Shown: one piece after another, positions 10,161 to 21,550 of the stretch
Layout of the letters: every line of letters starts with the position of its first letter
How positions within the stretch are numbered: the stretch's first letter is position 1
Assembly: GCF_000013085.1 (NCBI RefSeq)
Contig: NC_007643.1
Span: 1,101,001-1,165,000 of the forward strand
Length of the DNA: 64,000 nucleotides
Direction: 5' to 3'
From: Rhodospirillum rubrum ATCC 11170
GTDB lineage: Bacteria; Pseudomonadota; Alphaproteobacteria; Rhodospirillales; Rhodospirillaceae
Program-made: the position numbers and the translations under genes
The notes under the pieces: model-generated
What the model saw: only the letters and a program-made list of their open reading frames with translations
What the model was told of the DNA's origin: nothing
Database searches by the model: none

Positions 10161-11291
10161 ATGATTCCTCAGACTTTTCCGAAAGCCTCTCTTCTTGAGG
10201 ACCGGGCCGAGATCGACCTTGGGCTGGCCCGGGTTCTCGAGTCCGGCTGGTACATCCTGGGGCCGGAGGTCGAAGCCTTCGAGGCCGAGTTCGCCCGCTA
10301 TTGTGGCGTAGCCCATGGGGTGGGGGTCGCCAATGGCACGGATGCGATCGAACTGGCCCTGCGCGCCCTGGGGGTTGGTCCGGGGGATGTGGTGGCGACG
10401 CCCTCGCATACGGCGGTGGCGACGGTCGCCGCGGTGATCGCCGCCGGCGCCCGGCCGCTGTGGATCGATATCGATCCGGCCAGCTATCTTCTTGATCTCG
10501 ACCACCTCGAGGCGCAAGTGGCGGCCTTTCGCCAGGGCCCCGGGGGGGACCGGCTGAAGGCGGTGGTGGCGGTTCATCTCTATGGGTCGATGGTCTCGCC
10601 CGCAGGGTTGCTTGCGGTCTGTCGCCGCCATGGCCTGCTGCTGGTCGAGGATTGCGCCCAGGCCCATGGCGCCCTCTGGAACGGCCAAAGGGCGGGAAGC
10701 TTCGGCGATGCCAGCGCTTTCAGCTTTTATCCGACGAAGAATCTGGGAGCCCTGGGCGATGGCGGGATGGTCGTAACCGCCGATGCGGCCGTGGCCGAGC
10801 GCGCCGCTTTTCTGCGCCAATATGGCTGGAAAGAGCGCTATGTCAGCTTTGAAGTGGGCATTAACTCGCGTCTCGACCCCATGCAGGCGGCGATTTTGCG
10901 GGTTTTCCTGAAGCGTTTGGATGAAAGGAATGAAAAGCGCCGCGCCTTGGCCGATCTTTATTCCCGTAATCTGGCCGATGTTTCCGAGGTTGTTTTGCCC
11001 GTCAGCCCCGCCCCGGGGACGGCCGTCTATCATCAGTATGTGATCCGCGTCGCCGATCGCCACGCCCTGGCCGATTTTCTAAAGGCCCACGGCGTCGGCA
11101 CGGCGGTTCATTATCCCGTTCCCGTCCACCGCCAACCCGCCTATCTGGATTTCGCCCGCGACGCCGATCTTCCCCATACGGACGCCGTCGCCGGCCATAT
11201 CCTGAGCTTGCCGATGTATCCCCACCTGCCGCCCGACGACGCGGCGCGGGTGACGGATCTGGTGAAAGCCTTCTTTTCGCGCTCTCCTTAG
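10161..11291 (+). CDS. DegT/DnrJ/EryC1/StrS-family PLP aminotransferase (nucleotide-sugar type)
   Basis: 376 residues. NGTDAIELALRALGVGPGD, VEDCAQAHGA and the PLP-lysine motif SFYPTKNLGALGDGG are all present. Family members transaminate 3-keto or 4-keto nucleotide sugars to make amino sugars for O-antigen or capsule. The start follows GGGGAGAGCGCGCG. It is the first gene of a four-gene plus-strand group with glycosyltransferase and epimerase-like genes, which supports a role in a surface glycan. The exact ketosugar substrate cannot be inferred. Confidence 0.9.
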   Translation: MIPQTFPKASLLEDRAEIDLGLARVLESGWYILGPEVEAFEAEFARYCGVAHGVGVANGTDAIELALRALGVGPGDVVATPSHTAVATVAAVIAAGARPLWIDIDPASYLLDLDHLEAQVAAFRQGPGGDRLKAVVAVHLYGSMVSPAGLLAVCRRHGLLLVEDCAQAHGALWNGQRAGSFGDASAFSFYPTKNLGALGDGGMVVTADAAVAERAAFLRQYGWKERYVSFEVGINSRLDPMQAAILRVFLKRLDERNEKRRALADLYSRNLADVSEVVLPVSPAPGTAVYHQYVIRVADRHALADFLKAHGVGTAVHYPVPVHRQPAYLDFARDADLPHTDAVAGHILSLPMYPHLPPDDAARVTDLVKAFFSRSP

Positions 11292-11303
11292 GGTGATCCC
11301 CCC

Positions 11304-13025
11304 ATGACCGGACGCCATTACTGTACCTATTTCGACCACCGTTATTTGCCCCGTGGCCTTGTGCTGATGGATAGCATCCACAAATTCGATCCCGAGGCGA
11401 TTTTTCATATTTTGGCCTTCGATGACACCTGCGCCGACACGCTTGAGCAAATGGGCGACGAGCATATCGATGTGACGACGTTAAAAGATCTGGAGGCTTT
11501 TGATCCTGATCTTTATGCGGTAAAGCCCACGCGGTCATTGATCGAGTATTATTTCACGTCGACCCCTTGTTTCCCGCGCTATGTTTTAAATAAATTTCCA
11601 GACTTGGATATGATTACCTATATCGACAGCGATACTTTCTTCTATTCCGATCCTGAAATCATTTTCGACGATATCGGCCCGGCCTCGGTGGCGATCACGC
11701 CGCATCGGTTTTCCCCGGAACGGGAAAATCTGGCGGTCTATGGGCGCTTCAATGTCGGCTGGATCACTTGGCGCAATGATGACGAGGGCAGGCGTTGCCT
11801 GGAGGATTACCGGCGCGACTGCCTGGAGTGGTGCTATGACCGGCTCGAACCCAGCCGCTTCGCCGATCAGAAGTATCTCGACAAATGGCCCGCCCTCTAT
11901 CCCAGCCTGAAAAGCCTGGAGAACCCCGGGGTCAATGCCGCCTCGTGGAATATCAACGGCTGCGTGCTCTCCGAGGTCGACGGCCTTTTGTTCCTCAATG
12001 ATCGGCGGCTGGTGTTCTGGCATTACCACGGCCTGAAGGAAGGGCCGGACGGCGCCTGGACCCACGCGCTTGATGCCGAGCAACTGGCCCGCCATCCGGC
12101 GCTGATCGACAGGATCTACCGCCCCTATATCAAGCGCCTGCGGCTGGCCGATCAGCTGCTGAAAGTGCGCTACGGTCTGGAACGCGAGGTCAAAAGTCAT
12201 ATCCGCTATGGCGCCGACCGCCCTTCGGCGATGGCTGGCAGCGAGGGGACGGCCCCGGCCGCCCCGCCTTTCCAGGGCTGGCGCACAGTGTCGGCGGGCT
12301 GGCCGACCACGCCCCCGGCGGGCTGGATGAACCCGGGCATCGTCGAGGTGCGTCGCGACCAGTGGCAGGCTTTGATCCGCACCCCGGCCATCGACAGCGC
12401 CGGCGCCAGTCCGGCCGAGCAGCTGAACACCCTGGTCGTTCTCGATGCCTTTGACGAGGCCTTGCGTCGGCGCGGCGCCGACAAGCCCTTGAGGATCCTC
12501 GATTGGGGCGGCGATGTCGGCATGATGCGCCAGCGCCTGAGCCAACTGCGCCCGCAGGTCGAGATGCTCTATACGGTCAAGGAAATGCCCCTGCTTTGTG
12601 AGCTTGGCCGCGCCTTGAACCCCGCCGTGCGCTTTGTCGACGACGACCAACAGGCCCTGGCGGAGGGGTATGATTTGGTGATCGCCAGCGCGTCGATGCA
12701 TTACGACGAGGCTTGGCAAAAAACATTGGCGGGCTTGAGCGCGGCGACCGAGGGGGTCTTGCTGATCGCCCGTCAGCCGACCCTGAGCACCGAGGCCAGC
12801 TTCGTCGCCGAGCAGGGCGCCTATGACTCGGTATTCACCTGCTGGATTTTGAATGAGGCCGATCTTCTTGGGCAGTTCGACGCCTGCGGTCTGGTGGTCG
12901 CCCGGCGTCTGTTCTCCGGCGATGGGGCGGGGATCGATCAGGCGGCCGAGCAACCCGTCTTCCGCAGCTATCTTTTACGCAAGCGCTCATCACGAAAGGA
13001 CGAGGGCGATGACGGCGAGGTTTAG
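11304..13025 (+). CDS. Fusion: N-terminal glycosyltransferase plus C-terminal TIGR04325-type methyltransferase
   Basis: 573 residues in two domains. Residues 1 to about 290 resemble a retaining GT8-like glycosyltransferase, with the metal-binding Asp-x-Asp in ITYIDSDTFFYSD and NAASWNINGC later. After a Pro/Ala-rich linker (about 310-330), residues 340-565 look like the TIGR04325 methyltransferase family. These include GWMNPGIVEVRRDQW and a Rossmann strand LRILDWGGDVGMM for S-adenosylmethionine. Each half occurs as a separate gene elsewhere. The fusion suggests transfer and methylation, possibly capping, of the same glycan. The gene overlaps the next one by 17 bases. Confidence 0.75.
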   Translation: MTGRHYCTYFDHRYLPRGLVLMDSIHKFDPEAIFHILAFDDTCADTLEQMGDEHIDVTTLKDLEAFDPDLYAVKPTRSLIEYYFTSTPCFPRYVLNKFPDLDMITYIDSDTFFYSDPEIIFDDIGPASVAITPHRFSPERENLAVYGRFNVGWITWRNDDEGRRCLEDYRRDCLEWCYDRLEPSRFADQKYLDKWPALYPSLKSLENPGVNAASWNINGCVLSEVDGLLFLNDRRLVFWHYHGLKEGPDGAWTHALDAEQLARHPALIDRIYRPYIKRLRLADQLLKVRYGLEREVKSHIRYGADRPSAMAGSEGTAPAAPPFQGWRTVSAGWPTTPPAGWMNPGIVEVRRDQWQALIRTPAIDSAGASPAEQLNTLVVLDAFDEALRRRGADKPLRILDWGGDVGMMRQRLSQLRPQVEMLYTVKEMPLLCELGRALNPAVRFVDDDQQALAEGYDLVIASASMHYDEAWQKTLAGLSAATEGVLLIARQPTLSTEASFVAEQGAYDSVFTCWILNEADLLGQFDACGLVVARRLFSGDGAGIDQAAEQPVFRSYLLRKRSSRKDEGDDGEV

Positions 13026-14001
13026 CGATCTGTCGGGACGAAACGCCCTCATCATTGGCGGCCTGGGCTTCATCGGCTCCAATCTGGCGCGGCGTCTGGT
13101 TGATCTGGGGGCTTATGTCACCCTGATCGACAGCATGAATCCCCTCTATGGGGGGAACATGCATAATATCGTCGATATAAAAGACAAGGTGACGGTCAAT
13201 ATCTCCGATGTCCGCGATCGCTACAGCCTGCCGTGGCTGGTGACGGGAAAGGATTTCATCTTCAATCTGGCCGGTCAGACCAGCCATATGGATTCGATGA
13301 GCGATCCCTTCACCGATCTGGAAATCAACGCCAAATCACAATTGTCGCTGCTTGAGGTTTGTCGGGCCCATTGCCCGGAAACGAAAATCGTTTTCGCCTC
13401 GACCCGCCAGATTTACGGGCGGCCCCAGTATCTGCCGGTGGATGAGCGCCATCCGATTAAACCCGTGGACGTGAACGGCATCAATAAGGCGGCGGGGGAA
13501 TTCTACCATATCCTCTATAGCGAGGTTTATGGCTTGCGGACCACCGTGCTGCGGCTGACCAATACCTATGGGCCACGGATGCGGGTCAAGGACGCCCGCC
13601 AAACCTTCCTGGGGATCTGGTTTCGCAAACTGCTGGAAGGTCAGTCCTTCGAGGTGTGGGGCGGCGACCAGAAGCGCGATTACACTTATATCGATGATCT
13701 GGTCGATGCCCTGATGATCTCGACGCTTGATCCGGCCTGCGACGGCAAGACCTATAACATCGGCGGCAGCGAAATCCTGTCTTTGCGCGAGACGGCCGAG
13801 ATGGTGATCGGCAATCGTCCGGGGGCGACTTATGAAACCCGCGTCTATCCCGAGGACCGCAAGAAGATAGATATCGGCGATTATTATTCCGACTATCGGC
13901 TTTTCGAAACGGCGACCGGGTGGAGCCCCAAGGTCGGTTTCGTGGAAGGGTCGAAAAGGACCTTGGACTATTACCGGGACAATCTTTCCTATTATCTGTA
14001 G
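13009..14001 (+). CDS. NAD-dependent epimerase/dehydratase-like protein (extended SDR)
   Basis: 330 residues. The N-terminal Rossmann motif GGLGFIGSN and the FNLAGQTSHMDSM and VFASTRQIYG stretches mark an extended SDR sugar-nucleotide enzyme. The normal catalytic YxxxK is replaced: the sequence reads NGINKAAGE, with Asn where Tyr is expected. The Lys and the preceding Ser/Thr are retained. It may therefore be a variant epimerase or dehydratase using another acid/base. The start ATG at 13009 overlaps the preceding gene, consistent with translational coupling after CGAAAGGACGAGGGCG. Confidence 0.8.
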   Translation: MTARFSDLSGRNALIIGGLGFIGSNLARRLVDLGAYVTLIDSMNPLYGGNMHNIVDIKDKVTVNISDVRDRYSLPWLVTGKDFIFNLAGQTSHMDSMSDPFTDLEINAKSQLSLLEVCRAHCPETKIVFASTRQIYGRPQYLPVDERHPIKPVDVNGINKAAGEFYHILYSEVYGLRTTVLRLTNTYGPRMRVKDARQTFLGIWFRKLLEGQSFEVWGGDQKRDYTYIDDLVDALMISTLDPACDGKTYNIGGSEILSLRETAEMVIGNRPGATYETRVYPEDRKKIDIGDYYSDYRLFETATGWSPKVGFVEGSKRTLDYYRDNLSYYL

Positions 14002-14014
14002 AGAGCACGGGAAA

Positions 14015-15124
14015 ATGCGGTTTCTGATTGTCGATACGGTTTATCCCGGCTTTTTAAGCTGGTTGTATAACGAACGCTCTCCCGGTCTGGCGGCGAAGTC
14101 CTTCGCCGAACAGGTCGAAGGCCAGGATCAGGGCTTCTTTCATACCGCCGGCGCTTGGCGTCCGGCGCTGGAGGCTTTGGGGCACGAGGTCATGGTCGTT
14201 TCGGCCAATAACGCGCCCCAGCAACTGCGCTGGATGGTGGAAAACGACCTGCTAGATAAGGCCAAGATGCTGAGTGATGGCTTGGTCTTTGGCACTTACA
14301 TCCTGCGGCAAAATCAAGAGGTCAACTGGCAGACCGCCATTGTCCGCGAGCAGGTCAAGAAATTCCGCCCCCATGTTTTGCTCTGCGCCAATCTGTACAT
14401 GTTCGACGATGATTTTCTAACCTCCGTCGAAGGGTCTTACGGCAAGGCGATTGGCCAGCATGCGGCGGTGATGCCGCGTAACAGCCTGAAGAAATTCGAT
14501 GCCATTATTTCGTCGCTGCCCCATCAGGTGCAATTGTTCCGCGATCAGGGGATCCGCGCCGAGATGATCGGTCTGGCCTTTGACGAGCGGCTGTTGCCCC
14601 ATCTGGCGCAAGGTGGGCCGCAGCACGAGGTCGCCTTTGTCGGTTCGGTCTCGCCCAGCCATAGCGGCCGGGCCCATTTCCTGCGCGATGTCGCCCGAGA
14701 AATCCCGCTCGATTTCTGGGGGGAGATGCAGTGGCCCGAAGGCATCGAGACGGCGGGGCTGCGCATCCGGGCCAATCCCGCCGTCTATGGCCTGCCGATG
14801 TACCAGATCCTCCACGACAGCCAGATCGTCTTGAATTTTCATCTCGATGCGGCGGGGGATTACGCCAATAACCTCCGGCTTTTTGAAGTCACCGGGGTTG
14901 GCGCCCTGCTGATGACCGACGATAAGAAGAACATCGGCGATTATTTCGAGCCCGATCGCGACTGCGTGGTTTTTAAAGACGCCGAGGATTGCGTGAAAAA
15001 GCTGATCGCTCTCAAGGAAAACCCCGATAAAAGACGGGCGATCGCCGCCGCCGGCCAGGAAAGAACGCTCAAGGACCACAGCTACCGCAACCGCGTTGGC
15101 CCGTTATTGGACCTGATCTCCTGA
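14015..15124 (+). CDS. CgeB-like glycosyltransferase
   Basis: 369 residues with a GT-B layout. The N-terminal half contains MRFLIVDTVYPGFLSWLYNE and the C-terminal half FVGSVSPSHSGRAHFLRDV, YQILHDSQIVLNFHLD and LRLFEVTGVGALLMTD. These resemble CgeB/DUF3880 glycosyltransferases. It is the last of four plus-strand genes that probably build a decorated surface glycan. It begins 13 bases after the epimerase stop and runs 21 bases into the convergent bciB gene. Donor and acceptor are unknown. Confidence 0.75.
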   Translation: MRFLIVDTVYPGFLSWLYNERSPGLAAKSFAEQVEGQDQGFFHTAGAWRPALEALGHEVMVVSANNAPQQLRWMVENDLLDKAKMLSDGLVFGTYILRQNQEVNWQTAIVREQVKKFRPHVLLCANLYMFDDDFLTSVEGSYGKAIGQHAAVMPRNSLKKFDAIISSLPHQVQLFRDQGIRAEMIGLAFDERLLPHLAQGGPQHEVAFVGSVSPSHSGRAHFLRDVAREIPLDFWGEMQWPEGIETAGLRIRANPAVYGLPMYQILHDSQIVLNFHLDAAGDYANNLRLFEVTGVGALLMTDDKKNIGDYFEPDRDCVVFKDAEDCVKKLIALKENPDKRRAIAAAGQERTLKDHSYRNRVGPLLDLIS

Positions 15125-16336
15125 CTCGCCGTCATTGGGCGTCAGGCCGTAAGGGGCGACCAGGGCCCAGACATGGGCGGGAACCATGGTGCGCAGGCGG
15201 CGCGGCCGGTCCTTGCGCAGGTGCAAAACGGTTTCGATGGCCTTCATCTCGACGCGGGCGCGGGCGAATTCCAGGCCGCGCGGCCCGATCTTGGGCATCA
15301 GCCATGCCGCCAGCGGCCGGGCCCAATCGGGCATCGCCCGCACCGGCATGCCGCCGGCGGCGCGGGCGACATTCTTTAAGAAGCCAGCCACCGGGCCCCG
15401 GCGCTTGCCCGCCGAGGTCGGTTCGGTCAGCCTTATCCGATCGCCGAGCAGCCCCAGCATGTCGGCGCCCCGGTCGTTGCGCACCAGCAGCCATTGCTCG
15501 CCGCGCCCGGCCATATAGCCCACCGTGATATCGGCCAGGACATTGGTGTAATCGACGCAGGTCTTGCAGGTCAGCGGGAAGAAATCCGCCGGCAGCTTCG
15601 ACAGCGGCAGCTTGAGGAAGGGGATCAGTTTGCGGCCGCCCTCGCGGAAGCGCAGTTCCACGTGATAATCGGCGCGGAATTCCAGATAGGTCACGCTGTC
15701 TGGATCATCGGCCAGCAGCCCTAGAAAGTCGTGGAAACGCGGGGTGGTGGTGTTGTCCGAGCATGGCGTGCCGATGACCAGCAAACGCTCGAGCCCGAGA
15801 TCGGCCTCGATAGCGCGCAGGGCATGGACCTGACAGGGCAGGCCGATCACCGCCAAGCGCTTGTGACCGGCGGCGATGGCCGGCTCGATCAGCGACAGCA
15901 GCGGCGCATGGCCCATGCGCATGCCCCGGCAGCGGGCCATGTCCGCGGCCTGGGTGATTATCACCGGCAGCGGTTTCCAGCGGTCCGCCGGATCGGCGGC
16001 CATCGCCAGAACCGCATCGACGGTCCGGGTTTCCAGAAGCCGCCCGGCCAGGGCGGTGGTGATCCCGGTCCATTGGGCGCCGGGGCTGGGGGGGATAAGG
16101 GCCGCCTGATACATCTGCTGATAGGGGCCGAAAAACAGTTCGTCACCGCGCGCCGGGTCGCGGCAGCGGCCATGGACGCGGGCTTCCTGGCCGGGGTAAT
16201 CGGGACGGATGAACTGACAGGCCCGGCCACAGCGGTTGGGGGTGGCGGTGCGCGACAGCCCGCAATCGGTACACAGATCGCGGCTGGGCAAGGCGACCTC
16301 GGACGGCGGGGTCGCGCCATCGGGCGGAGGGGTCAT
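15104..16336 (-). CDS. bciB: BciB-type ferredoxin-dependent divinyl chlorophyllide 8-vinyl reductase
   Basis: 410 residues. It matches the FrhB-like BciB family: an N-terminal Cys cluster (CTDCGL, CGRAC), GAQWTGI, VIGLPCQVHALRAIE, VIGTPCSDNTT, CKTCVDYTN and RNDRGADM. BciB reduces the 8-vinyl group of divinyl (proto)chlorophyllide with flavin and Fe-S centres during bacteriochlorophyll synthesis. ATG at 16336 is preferred over GTG/TTG codons a few residues upstream because GGGAG precedes it by eight bases. No other photosynthesis gene is nearby. Another FrhB-like reductase is the alternative, but the shared blocks favour BciB. Confidence 0.82.
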   Translation of the reverse strand: MTPPPDGATPPSEVALPSRDLCTDCGLSRTATPNRCGRACQFIRPDYPGQEARVHGRCRDPARGDELFFGPYQQMYQAALIPPSPGAQWTGITTALAGRLLETRTVDAVLAMAADPADRWKPLPVIITQAADMARCRGMRMGHAPLLSLIEPAIAAGHKRLAVIGLPCQVHALRAIEADLGLERLLVIGTPCSDNTTTPRFHDFLGLLADDPDSVTYLEFRADYHVELRFREGGRKLIPFLKLPLSKLPADFFPLTCKTCVDYTNVLADITVGYMAGRGEQWLLVRNDRGADMLGLLGDRIRLTEPTSAGKRRGPVAGFLKNVARAAGGMPVRAMPDWARPLAAWLMPKIGPRGLEFARARVEMKAIETVLHLRKDRPRRLRTMVPAHVWALVAPYGLTPNDGESGDQVQ

Positions 16337-16495
16337 CGGCGGGGCTCCCACGGGCAAAAAGCGGCAAGCGATGGTGTCAGTTTAGCTCAAACCGCCGGCA
16401 AAGAGGATTGTTTGGCGTGGTTTCCGCGAAAAGCAGGCCCGCCCTGCTTGTTCTTGATGTCCAAAGCGCCCTCTCCCGCCTGACGGGGGGCCCGT

Positions 16496-17449
16496 TTAAC
16501 CAAGCTCCCTTTGGTCCCGGCCGGGGAAAGCGCCGGCGACTTGGGAAAGAAGCACCTTCACGATCTGTTTGGCCGAGCGATGGCGCCAGGGAACATGCTT
16601 GGCCATGGCGGTGAGCGTTTCCCATCGCTTCTGGGTAAAGGCCGCGTCGATCGCCTCGGCGGAGCGGACGATGATCTGATGATCAAGTTCCTCGCGCCAC
16701 GACACCGCCAGCTCCATGCTGGCCCGGGCGTGGAGGAGGATCGCCACCTCTCCCGTCAGCTGTCTCATCTGGTCCCTGGAATGGTTGCCCGCATGCCGAC
16801 GAATCAGGGCCGTCGGTTCCCAGGTGGCGGCGATGGGCGCATGGCGAACGCAGCGCAAGGTGAATTCAAGGTCTTCGCTGGGCAAGCGGCCGAACGCGCC
16901 ATTATAGCCGCCAACCTTGGTGTAGAAAGGCCGCGACATCGCAGTGCAGGATTGGAAGATCGGTTGAAAGCGGAGAACCTCCTGAAAGATCGGAGTCTCC
17001 GCCACGGATAGAGTGGCATCGATTTTTTTGAATTTTGACCAGAAGTCGGTCGGGGCGGTGTCGAATTTGGTCGCCGTTTCCCAAACTTGGCCATCGCCGC
17101 GCATAAAATTGCTAAAGACCATGCCCTTTTCCTGGACGTGGCGGGAGGCGGCGGCGAGCGAGGCCAGATGGTCGGGGCGCCATAGGTCGTCGCTGTCGCA
17201 GAAGGCCAGCCAGTCGCCCGACGAGGCGAGGACCCCCTTATGGCGCGCGGCGGCGGCGCCGGCGTTTTCCGAGCGGATCAGCGTGCACTTGGGCCATGTC
17301 GATACGATCTCGGCGGTTCGGTCGGTCGACCCATCGTCAACGACGATGACCTCGGCGGGCGGCAGCGTCTGATTGAAGATCGAGTCCAGGGTGGTCCCGA
17401 TCAAAGGCTCGCGGTTATAGGCCGGAATGATGACGGAAAATTTCAACAT
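16496..17449 (-). CDS. Family 2 glycosyltransferase
   Basis: 317 residues. A textbook GT2 N-terminus: FSVIIPAYNREPLIGTTLDSI, then VIVVDDGSTDRTAEIV, then ARHKGVLASSGDWLAFCDSDD with the metal-binding DSD. The C-terminal third is specific to this protein. The start is ATG at 17449, preceded by AGGGGAGG; an upstream extension lacks family similarity. It is separated from the other glycan genes by bciB but may serve the same surface polymer. Confidence 0.88.
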   Translation of the reverse strand: MLKFSVIIPAYNREPLIGTTLDSIFNQTLPPAEVIVVDDGSTDRTAEIVSTWPKCTLIRSENAGAAAARHKGVLASSGDWLAFCDSDDLWRPDHLASLAAASRHVQEKGMVFSNFMRGDGQVWETATKFDTAPTDFWSKFKKIDATLSVAETPIFQEVLRFQPIFQSCTAMSRPFYTKVGGYNGAFGRLPSEDLEFTLRCVRHAPIAATWEPTALIRRHAGNHSRDQMRQLTGEVAILLHARASMELAVSWREELDHQIIVRSAEAIDAAFTQKRWETLTAMAKHVPWRHRSAKQIVKVLLSQVAGAFPGRDQRELG

Positions 17450-17664
17450 GCGCCTCCCCTGGCGACGGCGAGGGACGGCGTCTTCCCCTGGGTCTGGCAT
17501 GTCCCCCGACGATGCCAACCAGGGAGGGCGACTCCCGGGCCCTCGGCTTCAGAGCGCTTGAAGCCCGCGGGCGAAGGCGGTGATCTTACACCTAAGGGTA
17601 GGGTCTTTTTATCGCAAAGATGCGAACAGGCGAAGGCGATGTCACATCCTCCGCCCCTTGCCGG

Positions 17665-19803
<2,139 letters not shown>

Positions 19804-21537
19804 TCAGGACGAGCGGGGGGCGGAGGGCGGTGCTTTGGCGGCGCGCGTACCCGGTCCGCTCAGCAGGCTGCGGGCGGCGGCGCGGGCCTGATCGGTGATG
19901 TGGGCGCCCGCCAGCATGCGGGCAACCTCTTCGATGCGCTCGGCTGGCGACAGCGCGTCGACGCCGGTGCCGAAGCCGCCCTTGCCGTCATCGGATTTCA
20001 ACACCCGGTAATGGCGTTGGCCCATGGCCGCGACCTGGGGCGAATGGGTGACCACCAGCACCTGGACGGCCTGACCCAGGCGGGCGAGACGCTCGCCGAC
20101 GGCCGCGGCGGTGGCGCCGCCGATGCCGGCGTCGACCTCGTCGAAGATCAGCGTCGGCACATCGCCGCCGGCGGCCAGGATGACCTTGAGCGCCAGCATG
20201 AAGCGCGCCAGTTCGCCGCCGCTGGCGATCTTGTGGATCGGCCCGGGATCGCCGCCCGGATTGGTGGCGACCAGGAAGGCCACGCGGTCCAGGCCGGCCG
20301 CCCCCCATTGATCCTCGGGCAGGTCTTCCAAGGTGGTAACGAAGCGGGCGCGCTCCAGCTTGAGCGGCGGCAGTTCGGCGGCCACGGCGCGATCGAGGGC
20401 GCCGGCGGCCTGACGGCGGACCCGCGACAGGGCGCGCGCGGCTTCGACATAAGTGGCGCGGGCGTTCTCCTCGGCCTTTCGCAGCCCGCCAAGCAGATCC
20501 TCGTCGCCCTCCAGGGTGGCGATTTGCCGGCGGATGTCTTCAAGCAGGGCCGGCAGGCCGTCAACGGTCAGCCCATGCTTGCGGGCGAGGCCGCGCAGGG
20601 CGAACAGCCGTTCCTCCACGGTTTCCAGGCGGCGCGGATCCATATCAAGGGCGCCGATCACCGCCTGAAGCTGGGCCTGGGCCTCGGCGGCTTCGACGCT
20701 GGCGCGCTCCAGCCCCTCGATCACCCCGTCAAGGCGGTGGCCGGCCATCGGCGCCACCCGTTCCAGGGCACGCATGGCGTGACGCAGCGCCGTTTCCACC
20801 GGTAGCGGCTGGCTAAGCGCGCCGAGGGCGCCGTTCAGGCCCTCGGCCAGCTTCTCGCCGTTCATCAACAGGGCGCGTTCTTCGGCCAGGGCCTCTTCCT
20901 CGCCCGGCCGCGCCGCCAGGGCTTCGAGTTCGGTGCCGGTATGGCGCAGCAGGTCCTCTTCGGCGCGGGCGCGGGCCAGATCGGCCTCGGCGCGCCGACG
21001 GGCCGTAACCGCCGCCTTCCAGGTGGCATGGGCGGCCTCGACGGCGGGAAGCAGGCCGGCGGGCTGGCCGCTGTCGGCGCCGGCGAAGCCATCGAGCACG
21101 CCGCGATGGCTGGCCGGATCAAGCAGGCCGTGGCTTTCGAACTGGCCGTGGATTTCGACCATCGACTGGCCGAGTTGGCGCAACAGGCCGACACTGGTCG
21201 GCTGATCGTTGACATAGGCGCGGCTGCGGCCATCGGCGGTGACCACCCGGCGCACCACCACGGGTTCGGACCCGTCCACGCCAAGATCGGCGGCGCCGAG
21301 CAGGGCGCGGGCCGGGTGGTCGGCGGCCAGGGTGAATTCGGCGCTGACGGAAAGCTGGGGGGCGCCCTTGCGCACTAGGGCGCTGTCGGCCCGCGCCCCC
21401 AGGGCCAGGGACAGGCTGTCGAGCAGGATCGATTTGCCCGCGCCGGTTTCGCCGGTGAACACGCCAAGGCCCGGACCGAAGGCGAGGTCGAGCCTTTCGA
21501 TCAGAACCACGTCACGGATCGACAGGGCGCTTAGCAT
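19804..21537 (-). CDS. recN: DNA repair protein RecN
   Basis: 577 residues. SMC-like ATPase: Walker A GETGAGKS near residue 30, long central coiled coil, a signature region near ASGGELARFMLALK and Walker B TLIFDEVDAGIGG. It acts in double-strand-break repair. The C-terminus carries an unusual basic Ser/Pro/Arg tail. It lies 13 bases after bamD, so the two are very probably cotranscribed. Confidence 0.96.
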   Translation of the reverse strand: MLSALSIRDVVLIERLDLAFGPGLGVFTGETGAGKSILLDSLSLALGARADSALVRKGAPQLSVSAEFTLAADHPARALLGAADLGVDGSEPVVVRRVVTADGRSRAYVNDQPTSVGLLRQLGQSMVEIHGQFESHGLLDPASHRGVLDGFAGADSGQPAGLLPAVEAAHATWKAAVTARRRAEADLARARAEEDLLRHTGTELEALAARPGEEEALAEERALLMNGEKLAEGLNGALGALSQPLPVETALRHAMRALERVAPMAGHRLDGVIEGLERASVEAAEAQAQLQAVIGALDMDPRRLETVEERLFALRGLARKHGLTVDGLPALLEDIRRQIATLEGDEDLLGGLRKAEENARATYVEAARALSRVRRQAAGALDRAVAAELPPLKLERARFVTTLEDLPEDQWGAAGLDRVAFLVATNPGGDPGPIHKIASGGELARFMLALKVILAAGGDVPTLIFDEVDAGIGGATAAAVGERLARLGQAVQVLVVTHSPQVAAMGQRHYRVLKSDDGKGGFGTGVDALSPAERIEEVARMLAGAHITDQARAAARSLLSGPGTRAAKAPPSAPRSS

Positions 21538-21550
21538 GGCGGGGTGCCGT

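Noticed and set aside
10305-10500. Short extra frames inside the DegT gene
   Set aside because: Arg/Gly-rich shadows in a gene with a complete PLP-enzyme pattern.
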